From Nitrospirota bacterium (GTDB taxonomy: Bacteria; Nitrospirota; Nitrospiria; SBBL01; JAADHI01): a DNA stretch of 64,000 nucleotides. The position numbers and the translations under genes are program-made. The notes under the pieces were generated by a model, which saw nothing but the letters and a program-made list of their open reading frames with translations, was not told the DNA's origin and made no database searches. Positions 9,566-18,404 of this stretch are shown one piece after another. Numbering within the stretch: the first letter of the stretch is position 1; each line of letters opens with the position of its first letter. The stretch lies in the NCBI GenBank assembly GCA_029261215.1, contig JAJDBT010000081.1:1-64000 (forward strand), written 5' to 3'.

Positions 9566-9610
9566 TTTGTACTGGAGACATGACGTGAAGGGTGATGTCT
9601 CCAGTACGAA
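9566..9610. repeat. Long perfect stem after cusA
   Basis: Arms at 9569-9581 and 9595-9607 are exact inverted repeats of 13 bases separated by 13 bases. One wobble pair and two more pairs extend the stem outward. It lies 12 bp after the cusA stop and 120 bp before the next gene. There is no T-run, so it is not a standard intrinsic terminator. It may stabilise the 3' end of the efflux mRNA or slow the polymerase. Confidence 0.6.
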
Positions 9611-9726
9611 GTGTTGTAGTGCCTGATTGAAAGTACGTCAGGGTAGGAAGCTTCTTGCAAGCAGCGCTTTGATTGACAATGCTCCAGAATCGATATAGAT
9701 ATTGTCCAGCGCATCTGGAAGATAAT

Positions 9727-11484
9727 ATGACATTAGCAATAACAATCACTGTTTCGCACGCGATGAAAGCCTGTAAGGGCTTTCGGTTCTATCCGGGGAT
9801 GATGCTTGTCCTTCTCAGCCTCTCTAACCCCGGCGTATTGTTCGCAAGGACGATCGAGGTTCCTACAGAATTTAGTACGATACAGCGGGCTGTTGATGCG
9901 GCATTGCCGGGCGATGTCATCCAGGTGATGCCCAGGGATGAAAGTTACAAGGAAAAGATTGTTTTGACGAATGGGATCACTCTGGAGGGGGTCGAGCCTG
10001 ACCGAACGATTATTGATGGACTGGGCGGTGTCGTCATATCAGCTGGTAACAGTACGAGCATTCGAAAGCTAACGATTCGAGGCGGGTCAACGGGGATTGC
10101 AGTGACGGGGGCTTCCAACGTCACGATTTCAAACAATATTATTGTTGAGAATACGACCGGCATCAATTGTGTGAATTCCAGTGTCGTGATTAACCAGAAT
10201 ACAATCCATAGGAATCCAGAAAGTGGTATTTCCTGTGCCACGACTCAGTCCATTTCGATCACGAATAATCTCCTTACCAATAATGGGACGGCCGTCAACC
10301 TGGGGAATATTAATGCGATCACAGTAGGGAATAACGGATTTAATGCAAATGCCAGCAATGGTGAAGAGGGGAGTAACCCTGTCAAGGCGGGCGACCCGCT
10401 TTTTGTGAACCCTGTTCAAAACGACTACCATGTGAAAACCGGCTCCCCTTTTCTTGGAGATGATCTTGTGAACCCCGGAGATGACCTGGGTGCATATGGG
10501 GGAAGTGGTGCCAATCTTATCCCTGCGAGGGTTCGGGGCTTAAGTGTCGTCCCTGGGGCGGACAACATCGAAGTTCGCTGGAGTCCGAACCTGGCCTACA
10601 ATGTCTCAGGCTATAGACTCTATGTGGATAAAAACAAGGCCATTTCTGAAACAGCGAGTGAAACAGACCTTACGATTTGTGATAATACTCAATGCGCGTT
10701 TATCAAAACAGGTCTTGAGGCGACGGTGACAGAACCGGGACGGCCTATCTTGAATCCGGCGGTTCCCGGAGATCAAAAGCTTTTTCTAACCTGGGTGCCA
10801 CCGACAAATGAAGGCAGTACTTCAAGTTACAGGGTGTTTTGGGGGACGGCCTCCGGTGATTACACTGCTCCAGGCTCACCGAGGTCTGTCGGAGACGTTA
10901 CTGGCCATACCCTCCTCGGACTTGGCAATGACACGACCTACTTTATTGCGCTTCAGGCGGTCGCGGAACCGCGTTTTTTTGTTTCTGTGACGGCCATCGT
11001 CAATCTTCCTTCAGTCAATGAAAGCACCTTTCTTGAACAGAAGGAAGTCACTCTCACAGGGATTGAACCGCGACTAAGCCCGCTCTCAAATGAGGTGAGT
11101 GAATTTCCAGAGGCCGTGGTGGGTTTTCCTAAGCTCCCCGATGAAGGTGGCTGTTTTATCGCCACAGCGGCCTTCGGGTCTGCTTTGGCGCCTCAGGTGC
11201 AAATTCTGAGAGACTTTCGGGATCAGTACCTGCTTCCCACAGCAGCGGGGAGAGGTTTTGTCGCCCTGTATTACCAGTACAGCCCGCCATTTGCTGATTT
11301 TATCCAGGAACACGATTTTGCCAAGTCGATGGTGCGTCTCTTGCTTTTGCCCTTGCTGGGACTGTCCTATTTTCTTCTAAAAACCACCCTTATTCAAAAG
11401 GCAGGGGTGTTTCTGGTTTTATCAGTGGTATGGGTATTTATGATGAGGGTTCGGGAAAAACATAGAAGGCAGGCCGTACTTTGA
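9727..11484 (+). CDS. Beta-helix and Fn3 surface protein with CFI-box C-terminal anchor
   Basis: The protein has 585 residues from the ATG at 9727, chosen because GGAAG lies 7 bases upstream. An ATG at 9673 would add 18 residues without a ribosome-binding site. A signal peptide ends near residue 40 (VLFA). Residues about 45-270 are Asn/Ile/Thr-rich repeats of a right-handed parallel beta-helix (pectate lyase-like; [21 protein letters not shown]). Two fibronectin type III-like domains follow (about 275-465). Cys476 begins a [10 protein letters not shown] motif, the CFI-box, followed by two hydrophobic helices and a basic tail. This is the layout of CFI-box-CTERM proteins, proposed to be processed and displayed at the surface. 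No catalytic residues are evident. The ligand is unknown. Confidence 0.8.
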   Translation: MTLAITITVSHAMKACKGFRFYPGMMLVLLSLSNPGVLFARTIEVPTEFSTIQRAVDAALPGDVIQVMPRDESYKEKIVLTNGITLEGVEPDRTIIDGLGGVVISAGNSTSIRKLTIRGGSTGIAVTGASNVTISNNIIVENTTGINCVNSSVVINQNTIHRNPESGISCATTQSISITNNLLTNNGTAVNLGNINAITVGNNGFNANASNGEEGSNPVKAGDPLFVNPVQNDYHVKTGSPFLGDDLVNPGDDLGAYGGSGANLIPARVRGLSVVPGADNIEVRWSPNLAYNVSGYRLYVDKNKAISETASETDLTICDNTQCAFIKTGLEATVTEPGRPILNPAVPGDQKLFLTWVPPTNEGSTSSYRVFWGTASGDYTAPGSPRSVGDVTGHTLLGLGNDTTYFIALQAVAEPRFFVSVTAIVNLPSVNESTFLEQKEVTLTGIEPRLSPLSNEVSEFPEAVVGFPKLPDEGGCFIATAAFGSALAPQVQILRDFRDQYLLPTAAGRGFVALYYQYSPPFADFIQEHDFAKSMVRLLLLPLLGLSYFLLKTTLIQKAGVFLVLSVVWVFMMRVREKHRRQAVL

Positions 11485-11486
11485 AA

Positions 11487-12131
11487 ATGCGCATTTCCAC
11501 AATGGGCCTCTGCCTGCTCTCGTTTATCGTTTATTTTACTGAGCTGCCTTCTGCTCAGGCGACCGCTCCCGCACGGTGGGCCGTCGCAATTAAAGGAGGT
11601 CTTTTTGCCCCCGGTCTTTCGGATTGGGAGCGTCAATACGGTGCCGAAGGAGAGACCATCCTGGGTGTGAACCTTGGCTTTAAATTAAGTCCTCGTCTGG
11701 AGATCGGAGTTGAAGGTAGTTCTTTTTCTGCGGATGGTCAGGCCACGACGACTTCAGGGCGGCCCAGCGGGACAAATCAGCATTTCAAACTTTGCCCGGT
11801 GCAGGTTTACCTGTCCTATCAGTTCGCTTTCTATGAAGATCAAATGTTCGTTCCCTATATTGGGGGTGGTTACAGCCACTTTACGTATCGAACATCTCTT
11901 GAGGGCGGTGAGACGATAAGCGGGGCTCAGGAGGGCTATCACTTTCGAGGCGGGCTTGCGCTACTTCTCGATGCTTTAGACCCGGATGCGGCGGATCGTG
12001 CCAAGGAATGGGGTCTCCTCAATAGTTACCTCCTGCTTGAAGCGCAATACGCAAAAATCAATGATTTTGGATCGGCCACTGTTGATCTGGGGGGATGGAC
12101 CTATTGGGGCGGACTGATGTATGCGTTTTAG
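11487..12131 (+). CDS. Small outer-membrane beta-barrel protein
   Basis: The protein has 214 residues. It has a signal peptide (about 1-25) and alternating hydrophobic/polar strands with aromatic girdles (WAVAIKGGLFAPG, LGVNLGFKLSPRLEIGVEG, YIGGGYSHFTYR). It ends in Phe, the usual BAM signal of outer-membrane barrels, and an 8-stranded OmpA/OmpW-like fold is likely. A TTG at 11481 overlaps the stop of the CFI-box gene; the ATG at 11487 is an equally plausible start. Neither has a strong ribosome-binding site, which suggests translational coupling to the gene before it. The function is unknown. Pairing with the CFI-box protein hints at a shared envelope role, which is inference. Confidence 0.72.
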   Translation: MRISTMGLCLLSFIVYFTELPSAQATAPARWAVAIKGGLFAPGLSDWERQYGAEGETILGVNLGFKLSPRLEIGVEGSSFSADGQATTTSGRPSGTNQHFKLCPVQVYLSYQFAFYEDQMFVPYIGGGYSHFTYRTSLEGGETISGAQEGYHFRGGLALLLDALDPDAADRAKEWGLLNSYLLLEAQYAKINDFGSATVDLGGWTYWGGLMYAF

Positions 12132-12338
12132 GGTCTGCGTCCTGCCAACTTATCCGGAGAACACTTTCTGATTTTTAGCCAAAAAACAGGTCTTTTTTCA
12201 GATTCACTTTACAAGTGATGCCGCTTCAATGTCAGATCTGCGCCCGAGTTTTTTTACGAGCGTTCTTTTTCTTCCAATAAAGCCCGCTTGGGCTGCTTGA
12301 AAATCCCCGATCATCCGAAACACTTTATCCCGGATTAA

Positions 12339-12522
12339 ATGGTACTAAATACGGTAAAGAGCCTGCCTGTCCAAATCGGTCAGGCTCTGCATTTCTATCC
12401 CCTCCCGCTGCACCATGAAGATCCCTTTGAGCGGACTGCTGGTTGAACAGGCGGTATTGGAAGGCGTGACGCTTTTAAGTGAGGATCAACAGATGGGAAA
12501 GTCTGAGGTGGTGGTTTGGTAG
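12339..12522 (+). pseudogene. Decayed VapC (PIN-domain) toxin remnant
   Basis: Two adjacent reading frames encode the C-terminal third of a VapC/PIN toxin. The first, ending near 12432, reads PLPLHHEDPFER. After one extra base the second reads LLVEQAVLEGVTLLSEDQQ and ends with the stop at 12520-12522. VapC proteins typically carry LPLHHRDPFDRLLIAQALxEGLTLV at this place, including the conserved Asp. The N-terminal catalytic half is absent and an in-frame stop lies just upstream of 12339. No VapB gene is recognised beside it. The remaining 12132-12338 segment contains no gene I can support. Confidence 0.75.
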
Positions 12523-12584
12523 GTTAGACGATTTCAAGAAGAGTCGAATTATTTTAATTTGAAATTGATAGTGCCTAGAAAGAT

Positions 12585-13226
12585 TTAAGCAATATGGCTT
12601 GAGTCTGAAAGCATACCCATTTTTTCAAGTTTTGTTTTGACCTCCTTAAGTAAGGGGTAAGGACGATACCCCATACCGACGATAATGCCACCGAAAATCG
12701 ACAGAGCAAAAATTAACAAACCAATCAGAAGCCCAATACCTGGCAGTCCGAAGAAAAAAAGAAAACCCAAGATAATGCCTGAGGTGAAAAAATAGCACAT
12801 CAGTACGAAGGAACTGAGAAAACGTACTTTGCTGGAAAAAGTGACTCTAACCAAAATCTTCTCGCTATCCGGTTTTACATAGGGCTGTATTATCTTTAGT
12901 TCTGAGGGTGTGATAAAACCAAGCATGAATAACCGCATCAACATTTCGCTTTCTTCAAGTGATGATTCAATCCCAGATGCCAGTCGAAATATTTCGTTTT
13001 CCTTCATCTTTGTTAGATATTGTAATGATATTGTGTCAGCTTGAGCCTCAGCGCAAAGTCTTAAAATTTCTTTAAATCTCCGGCTTCTAATATGGTCTTC
13101 ATAGAACTCCCATAGGTTTCGTAGAAGCTTAATCGTGGCTGCTCCTAATGTAAGTGCTGTGATAAAAAAAATGACTATCGCATTTTTTTCTAAAAGCGCA
13201 GGGATTTCTGGGATGTTAAAAGGCAT
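12585..13226 (-). CDS. Unknown three-helix membrane protein
   Basis: The protein has 213 residues. One hydrophobic helix lies at about 15-37. A charged, probably cytoplasmic or periplasmic, helical region of about 100 residues follows (SRRFKEILRLCAEAQAD...SSLEESEMLMRLFMLGFI). Two more hydrophobic helices, rich in Phe and Gly, lie at about 137-160 and 163-188, and the C-terminus is basic. I do not recognise a family. The middle segment ends with a short region that resembles a winged or EF-like helix pair, but no motif is firm. It stands alone between the VapC remnant and the aldehyde dehydrogenase. Base composition seems slightly more AT-rich than its neighbours, which would fit acquired DNA but is not proof. 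Confidence 0.6.
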   Translation of the reverse strand: MPFNIPEIPALLEKNAIVIFFITALTLGAATIKLLRNLWEFYEDHIRSRRFKEILRLCAEAQADTISLQYLTKMKENEIFRLASGIESSLEESEMLMRLFMLGFITPSELKIIQPYVKPDSEKILVRVTFSSKVRFLSSFVLMCYFFTSGIILGFLFFFGLPGIGLLIGLLIFALSIFGGIIVGMGYRPYPLLKEVKTKLEKMGMLSDSSHIA

Positions 13227-13324
13227 ATTACAAGACCTCTCAGGTTAGTTCATGCATTAAGACCATAATGGGGGCAATCATCGGGCCGTGATAGATTTTT
13301 ACGTATTTTTTTCGTGAGCTTATT

Positions 13325-14818
13325 TCACGTCTCATCCATCTGAGCTTTTTGCAGTTTCCCGCTGAAATCGCGGTAGATGATTTTCCACTTGGTGTACAGG
13401 TCGAGCGCGCCCCCGCGCCCGCCAGCTTCGCGCGGGCCTGCGCCGGTGTGTTTTGTGCCGCCGAAGGGGAGCTGTATTTCCGCGCCGATGGTCGAGGCGT
13501 TGATGTACACGAGCCCCGCATCCAGATCCCGCTCTGCGATGGCGGTTTTATTGACGTCCTGCGAATAAATGGCGGCGGAAAGTCCATATCGAATGTCGTT
13601 TGCGATGTCAATTGCCTCTGCCAAATCCGAAACCCGTATAATGGAGACAACAGGCCCGAAAATTTCTTCCTGAGCGATGCGCATTTTGGGGGTTACGTCG
13701 GTAAAAATGCTGGGTTCGATAAAAGTACCGTGGGCGCACTCGCCCTTTGTGTAAGCCTTGCCGCCCAGGTGCAGTGTTGCACCGTCTTGTTGCCCGATGT
13801 CGATATAACTTAATACCTTGTCGTATTGGGCCTTGCTGATGATTGGCCCCATTTGATGGGCCGGATTCAGTCCGTTTCCAATCGTGATGTGCCTGGCTTT
13901 TTCAGTAAAGGAATCCAAAAAGGCATCGTAAATGTTGTCGTGCACGATGAGGCGGCTGGCGGCGGTACAGCGTTGGCCGGTGGTGCCAAATGCCCCCCAC
14001 AGCGCCCCTTCGACGGCCAAGTCCAGATTAGCATCATCCATGATGATGATGGGGTTTTTTCCGCCGGTTTCCATCATGAATGCCTTGTGCTGTTCGGCGC
14101 AGATCACGGCCAAATGTTCGCCGACGGCGTTGGAGCCGGTGAAGGACACGCCGTCTACATCCGCATGGCGGACGAGCGGTTCCCCCGCTTTTTCTCCAAA
14201 TCCGTGCACAAGATTGAGTACGCCGGGCGGTAGTCCGGCTTCCTCAAAAATTTCGACGAGACGGGTGGCGCAGACAGGCGTTTCTTCTGCCGGTTTAAAA
14301 ACGACGGTATTGCCCGCAACGAGCGCGGGCGCGAGTTTCCAGATCGGGATGGCCGTCGGGAAATTCCAGGGGGTGATTTGCGCGAATACGCCGACCGGCA
14401 CGCGGATGGATTTGGCATCTTTCAAGGGCAGTTCGGAAGGAATGGTTTCCCCCTGTAATCGTCGCCCTTCGCCGGCCATAAAATAGGCCATATCAATCGC
14501 TTCCTGTACATCTCCGAGTGATTCCGCGATGACTTTCCCCATTTCCCGGCAGCAGAGTTCGCCCAATGCCTGTTTGCGTTTAACCAGGATCTCAGCCACG
14601 CGGTAAAGGACTTCGCCGCGTTTCGGCGCAGGCGTCAGCGACCAGCTTCGAAACGCCGCGCGCGCGGCGTTGACGGCGTGGTCCACATCGACGTGATCCG
14701 AATCGGGGATCGTTCCCAGGATTTCCCGGTTGTCCGCCGGGTTTCGGCTTTCAAAGGTGTTGCCCTGAACCGCGTTTACCCATTCCCCGTTGATATAATT
14801 TTTAATTGTTTCCGGCAT
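13325..14818 (-). CDS. NAD(P)-dependent aldehyde dehydrogenase
   Basis: The protein has 497 residues. The start at 14818 is preferred over 14875 because GGAGGG lies about 7 bases before it and the protein then begins with the family-typical NYINGEWV. The Rossmann domain and catalytic domain motifs are present: TPWNFP near residue 145, the catalytic Glu in METGGKNP, the catalytic Cys in GQRCTAASR and the late EEIFGPVVSI block. It should oxidise an aldehyde to the carboxylic acid with NAD+ or NADP+ in the cytoplasm. The C-terminal block GPREAGGRGGALDLYTKWK is typical of a broad ALDH group, and I cannot assign the substrate. No pathway partner is adjacent; it is divergent from radA. Confidence 0.9.
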   Translation of the reverse strand: MPETIKNYINGEWVNAVQGNTFESRNPADNREILGTIPDSDHVDVDHAVNAARAAFRSWSLTPAPKRGEVLYRVAEILVKRKQALGELCCREMGKVIAESLGDVQEAIDMAYFMAGEGRRLQGETIPSELPLKDAKSIRVPVGVFAQITPWNFPTAIPIWKLAPALVAGNTVVFKPAEETPVCATRLVEIFEEAGLPPGVLNLVHGFGEKAGEPLVRHADVDGVSFTGSNAVGEHLAVICAEQHKAFMMETGGKNPIIIMDDANLDLAVEGALWGAFGTTGQRCTAASRLIVHDNIYDAFLDSFTEKARHITIGNGLNPAHQMGPIISKAQYDKVLSYIDIGQQDGATLHLGGKAYTKGECAHGTFIEPSIFTDVTPKMRIAQEEIFGPVVSIIRVSDLAEAIDIANDIRYGLSAAIYSQDVNKTAIAERDLDAGLVYINASTIGAEIQLPFGGTKHTGAGPREAGGRGGALDLYTKWKIIYRDFSGKLQKAQMDET

Positions 14819-14955
14819 GGCCAGCCCTCCAGTAGGTATTGGTTTTATTGTATCGGCCGAACTATTGAAAAACAAGGGAAGGTCGTGGGATGTGATTCGG
14901 GAAAGCCTTGTATTTAAAGGGATGATTCCATATCATGGCCCGATAAGGAGTTCGG

Positions 14956-16344
14956 ATGGCCAAAAACAAGACCGCATTTTTTTGTCAGGATTGTGGGTAC
15001 CGCTCGCCGAAGTGGCTGGGGAAGTGTCCCGGCTGTGGGGAGTGGAGCACGCTCGCTGAAGAGCCGCTCGCGCCTGCCGGAGCCGATTCCGCCGCCGCGC
15101 GCTGGGTGGCGGGCGGCGGGCAAAGTGTCGCGAGCCAGCCGACGCCGCTCTCCAAAATTGATGTGTCCAATGAACCGCGTACCCAAACGGGTTCCAGCGA
15201 ATTCGACCGCGTATTGGGCGGCGGCGTTGTTGCGGGCTCTGTCATTTTAATCGGGGGCGATCCGGGCATCGGGAAATCCACGCTCATTTTGCAATCCCTT
15301 CACAATATCGGAAAAGGTCGCGGCAAGGTCTTGTATGTTTCCGGTGAGGAATCTGCGGGGCAGATCCGTTTGCGCGCCGACCGCCTTAAAATCGAGTCGG
15401 ACGATCTTTATATCTTGGCGGAAACCGCCTTTGAAGAGATCATTGCCCATGCCGAAACCCTGAAACCCATTGCAATCGTGGTGGATTCAATTCAAACGAC
15501 CTATACCCGACGCCTGACCGCCGCACCCGGCAGCGTAAGCCAAATTCGCGAAGTGGCCGCACAGCTCATGTTTTACGCCAAAAAGTCCGGCGTGGCCGTC
15601 TTCATTATCGGGCATGTGACCAAAGAAGGCGCGATTGCCGGGCCGCGCGTTTTGGAACACATCGTCGATACCGTACTCTATTTTGAAGGCGGAAAAGACC
15701 ATGCCTACCGCATCTTGCGCGGCGTGAAAAACCGTTTTGGCCCGGTCAACGAGCTGGGCATTTTCGAGATGAAAGGCGTGGGCTTGGTCGAGGTGTCAAA
15801 CCCCTCCGGCCTGTTTTTGTCGGAGCGGCCGAAGGACGCGGCGGGTTCCGTCGTTGTCGCGACGCAGGAAGGCACGCGGCCGATGCTGGTCGAGCTTCAG
15901 GCGCTTGTGAGTCAATCCTACGCGGGGTCTGCGCGGCGCATGGCTTTGGGCGTTGATCCTAACCGCGTCTCCCTGTTGTTGGCGATATTGGAAAAACGGG
16001 CAGGGCTGCACCTGGCTGATCAGGATGTGTTTGTGAACGTGGTCAGCGGCATTCAAATGAACGAACCGGCGATTGATTTGGGCATCGTCGCCGCCGTGGC
16101 CTCGTCTTTTCGGGACCGGCCCATTGATCCAGAGACGATTGTTTTTGGGGAGGTTGGACTGGCGGGTGAGATTCGTGGCGTGCAACGCGCGGAACAGCGC
16201 ATCCGCGAAGCGGAAAAACTCGGCTTCAAACGCTGTGTCCTGCCGCTGAGAAATGAAGAAATGCTTCGTAAAGAAAATCCCAAAAAACTCAAAATGGAAT
16301 TGATTGGAGTGTCACAAATTGGGGACGTGCTGGGGGTGTTATAG
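14956..16344 (+). CDS. radA: DNA repair protein RadA (Sms)
   Basis: The protein has 462 residues, the usual length. A four-Cys zinc finger lies at residues 10-27 (CxxC and CxxC). The RecA-like ATPase domain has Walker A GGDPGIGKST at 100-109, a VVDSIQT Walker B region, and the RadA-specific KNRFG motif near residue 255. The C-terminal third is the Lon-protease-like domain with the GEVGLAGEIRGV stretch. RadA is a branch-migration helicase in recombinational repair, loading on D-loops with RecA. It is divergently transcribed from the aldehyde dehydrogenase and followed by the hicB remnant. The ATG at 14956 follows AAGGAG. Confidence 0.96.
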   Translation: MAKNKTAFFCQDCGYRSPKWLGKCPGCGEWSTLAEEPLAPAGADSAAARWVAGGGQSVASQPTPLSKIDVSNEPRTQTGSSEFDRVLGGGVVAGSVILIGGDPGIGKSTLILQSLHNIGKGRGKVLYVSGEESAGQIRLRADRLKIESDDLYILAETAFEEIIAHAETLKPIAIVVDSIQTTYTRRLTAAPGSVSQIREVAAQLMFYAKKSGVAVFIIGHVTKEGAIAGPRVLEHIVDTVLYFEGGKDHAYRILRGVKNRFGPVNELGIFEMKGVGLVEVSNPSGLFLSERPKDAAGSVVVATQEGTRPMLVELQALVSQSYAGSARRMALGVDPNRVSLLLAILEKRAGLHLADQDVFVNVVSGIQMNEPAIDLGIVAAVASSFRDRPIDPETIVFGEVGLAGEIRGVQRAEQRIREAEKLGFKRCVLPLRNEEMLRKENPKKLKMELIGVSQIGDVLGVL

Positions 16345-16397
16345 GTTAATGTCCGAATCTCTATTTTTCACAGGGGAATTTTATAAAGGCACTGAAA

Positions 16398-16579
16398 ATG
16401 AATAAAACACTGACAGCGATTCTACATAAAGAAGGACATCTGTATGTTGCGGAATGTCCTGAGTAGGCACGGCCAGTCAAGGGCCTTCCGTTGAGAAAGC
16501 CGTGAAAAACTTGCGCGAAGCGACGGAACTTTATCTCGAAGAATTTCCGGTGAAGAGGGTAAGAAAATCTCTGAAATGA
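16398..16579 (+). pseudogene. HicB-family antitoxin gene with a one-base deletion
   Basis: The ATG at 16398 opens MNKTLTAILHKEGHLYVAECPE, a typical HicB N-terminus, and then hits a TAG. In the next frame the protein continues as GTASQGPSVEKAVKNLREAT... and ends in EEFPVK, up to the stop at 16577-16579. HicB antitoxins read AECPEVGTASQG here. One missing base after the Glu codon (before TAGGCACG) explains both the stop and the shift. No HicA toxin gene is adjacent. This is the remnant of a type II antitoxin, lying directly before the MntA gene. Confidence 0.85.
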
Positions 16580-16593
16580 TGAGGCTCAACACC

Positions 16594-17019
16594 ATGAAGG
16601 CAGTTGTTTTAGATAAAAAATCGATCATCAAGGTTGTTAAAAAACACTTTCCAAATATCCAAGCCGTCTATCTCTTCGGTTCATACGGCACGGGTGAACA
16701 AATGCCGGAGAGTGATGTGGATATTGCCCTGCTTCTGTCGAATGATGAAGCGAAAGAACACGAAAATCTATATGGTACGGAACTGCATTCAGAGCTTGAA
16801 CATCTGCTCAACGCAAAAGTTGATTTGCTCAACTTGAGGCAGGTAAATGTTGTCTTTCAAAAAGAAATTATAATGGCGGAGCGTAGACTCTTTTGCGGCG
16901 ATGCATTTGCTGCCGATGAATTCGAAATGCTGACGATTTCCTTGTATCAAAAACTGAATGAAGAACGGGCGGAAATTGTGGAAAGTGCCATCAAAACGGG
17001 ACGGTTTCACGACGTATGA
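16594..17019 (+). CDS. mntA: MntA-type nucleotidyltransferase antitoxin
   Basis: The protein has 141 residues from the ATG at 16594, chosen because GAGG lies 8-9 bases upstream. Two earlier in-frame ATGs (16576, 16579) overlap the hicB remnant. It has the minimal nucleotidyltransferase signature GSYGTGE (29-35) followed by SDVD (40-43), which supplies the metal-binding aspartates. MntA antitoxins transfer AMP groups to a Tyr of the HepT toxin and so silence it. The stop overlaps the start of hepT (ATGA), the usual arrangement. Family length and motifs are intact, so the gene should be functional. Confidence 0.9.
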   Translation: MKAVVLDKKSIIKVVKKHFPNIQAVYLFGSYGTGEQMPESDVDIALLLSNDEAKEHENLYGTELHSELEHLLNAKVDLLNLRQVNVVFQKEIIMAERRLFCGDAFAADEFEMLTISLYQKLNEERAEIVESAIKTGRFHDV

Positions 17020-17432
17020 ATCAAGACTTGATCCTCAATAAAAAAGAGAGTGTTGAACGCTGTATTAAACAGGTTCGACAGTATTATAAAATACCAAGCG
17101 ACGAACCCTTTGAGGAGAACCACTTGAAGCAAGACGCCATTGCAATCAACTTGCAACGCGCTTGTGAACTTTGCATTGATCTTGCCAATCACACGATTAA
17201 ATCCAAAAAGCTGGGATTGCCGAAAGAGAGTAAAGAAAGTTTTCGTTTACTGGCGGAAAATAAAATTATCACCAAAGCCCTTTCAAAAAAACTAGAAGGC
17301 ATGGTTGGCTTTCGCAATATCCTGGTGCATGGGTATCAACAATTGAACATCGAAATCATGGTCGATATCATCGAAAACCGTCTGGATGATTTGCTTACGT
17401 TTACGAATGCAATTCTAAAAATTACCCCTTAA
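17016..17432 (+). CDS. hepT: HepT-type HEPN RNase toxin
   Basis: The protein has 138 residues and is all-helical (DUF86). The HEPN ribonuclease motif R-x4-H-x-Y is intact as Arg100, His105 and Tyr107 (RNILVHGY). The Tyr is the residue AMPylated by MntA in characterised pairs. An upstream helix carries the family-typical AIAINLQRACELCIDLANH segment. The toxin would cleave tRNA or other RNA when unmodified. The gene is translationally coupled to mntA. The pair sits among decayed antitoxin genes and looks like the only intact toxin-antitoxin module in the window. Confidence 0.92.
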   Translation: MNQDLILNKKESVERCIKQVRQYYKIPSDEPFEENHLKQDAIAINLQRACELCIDLANHTIKSKKLGLPKESKESFRLLAENKIITKALSKKLEGMVGFRNILVHGYQQLNIEIMVDIIENRLDDLLTFTNAILKITP

Positions 17433-17448
17433 TCTTATAAGGACGCAT

Positions 17449-17640
17449 ATGAAAAAAATGAAGTATGTGTATTGGCAGGATGAAGACATCTGGATTGGGT
17501 ATTTGATCGAATTCCCGGATGACTTGACGCAGGCCGAGACACGCGAAGAACTCGAAGCGAACCTCATTGAAATGTTCCGCGCGCTGGATGATGGTAAGTC
17601 TCATTTGAATCGTCATGTGGGAGAAATCGAACTTTCATGA
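17449..17640 (+). CDS. HicB-like small protein without a HicA partner
   Basis: The protein has 63 residues. The fold is the HicB/UPF0150 type: a beta hairpin (KYVYWQDEDIWIGYLIEFPDD), then a helix (REELEANLIEMFRALDDG). AAGGA precedes the start. HicB proteins act as antitoxins for HicA, a small mRNA interferase with a conserved His, but no HicA-like gene is found nearby. Its stop overlaps the start of the lipoprotein gene, so it may now serve another role or be an orphan. It lacks a DNA-binding C-terminal domain. Confidence 0.75.
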   Translation: MKKMKYVYWQDEDIWIGYLIEFPDDLTQAETREELEANLIEMFRALDDGKSHLNRHVGEIELS

Positions 17641-18404
17641 ATGACATGTTTTCACGATATCGACCATTATTCATGAGCATGGCGCTCTTCTTTTTTTTAG
17701 CGGCTTGTACAAAACAGATCAAAGCGACACCCGTGGTGAAACAAGACGCCACGCTGCAAGAACTGCTTTCTCTTTATAAACAGCGTTTGAGCCGAAATAC
17801 GCCGATGAAGGCGCTTTTAAAGGTTGATGCGGATTTGGGTGCACGCGGACGTCACAGTTTTCAGTCTGCCGTGCACAGTTCTATCAGAGATATTCATCTG
17901 CGTGGTTTTAATTTGTTTGGTGGCACCCTCTTTGACCTTACAGTGAATGACCGATCTTTTTCTTTAAAAACGGCATCCGATCCAAAACCCTTTGAGGCTG
18001 ATCTGGATTTTTATGAAGAAATGGCGGGCCGTCAAGTCCCCTTCGGTTCGCTGGATTTGTTGCGTTGGGTACAGCGTATGGGTGTGCCGGAGACGGCCTT
18101 TCCGAAAATCCCCATGCTCGAAAAAGGAGAAGCTTTTTTTACCTTGTATCTCTTTCTGGTGTATCAGGGCCAGGCACATTTGGAGGAGAAAGTTTTTATC
18201 GAACGCGGTGCATTTCGGGTCACGCGGGTCGAACTCTTTGATCCTTCGGGGCTTCGCCGAGGCACGATTGAACTTGGCAACTATCAAAACGTCTCCGGTC
18301 GTGATGTGCCTTTTTCAATCAAAGGGCAAGGCGGCGGCGAAGTGATTGATTTAAGTTTTAAAGAAGTGTCGTTTCCTCAAAATTCATCAGGAAAAACCCC
18401 ATGA
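17637..18404 (+). CDS. Outer-membrane lipoprotein, LolB/DUF4292-like
   Basis: The protein has 255 residues. A signal peptide with lipobox LAAC (Cys24) marks it as a lipoprotein. The mature part is beta-rich with the sequence style of LolB/LppX-like half-barrels (FQSAVHSSIRDIHLRGFNLFGGTLFDLTV, then RVTRVELFDPSGLRRGTIELGNY). Such proteins carry lipids or lipoproteins across the periplasm. The gene overlaps both the preceding HicB-like gene and the following tsaB by ATGA, so it is translationally coupled. The assignment to a specific family is tentative. In several diderm phyla a lipoprotein of this type sits in housekeeping operons, but I cannot claim direct orthology. Confidence 0.65.
   Translation: MNDMFSRYRPLFMSMALFFFLAACTKQIKATPVVKQDATLQELLSLYKQRLSRNTPMKALLKVDADLGARGRHSFQSAVHSSIRDIHLRGFNLFGGTLFDLTVNDRSFSLKTASDPKPFEADLDFYEEMAGRQVPFGSLDLLRWVQRMGVPETAFPKIPMLEKGEAFFTLYLFLVYQGQAHLEEKVFIERGAFRVTRVELFDPSGLRRGTIELGNYQNVSGRDVPFSIKGQGGGEVIDLSFKEVSFPQNSSGKTP

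Noticed and set aside
13932-14486. Long rightward reading frame opposite the aldehyde dehydrogenase
   Set aside because: It lies wholly within a gene with strong family motifs on the other strand, has no family similarity and reflects the G+C-rich third codon positions of that gene.
17449-17640. A complete HicAB toxin-antitoxin system
   Set aside because: No HicA-like gene lies on either side; the neighbours are HepT and a lipoprotein.
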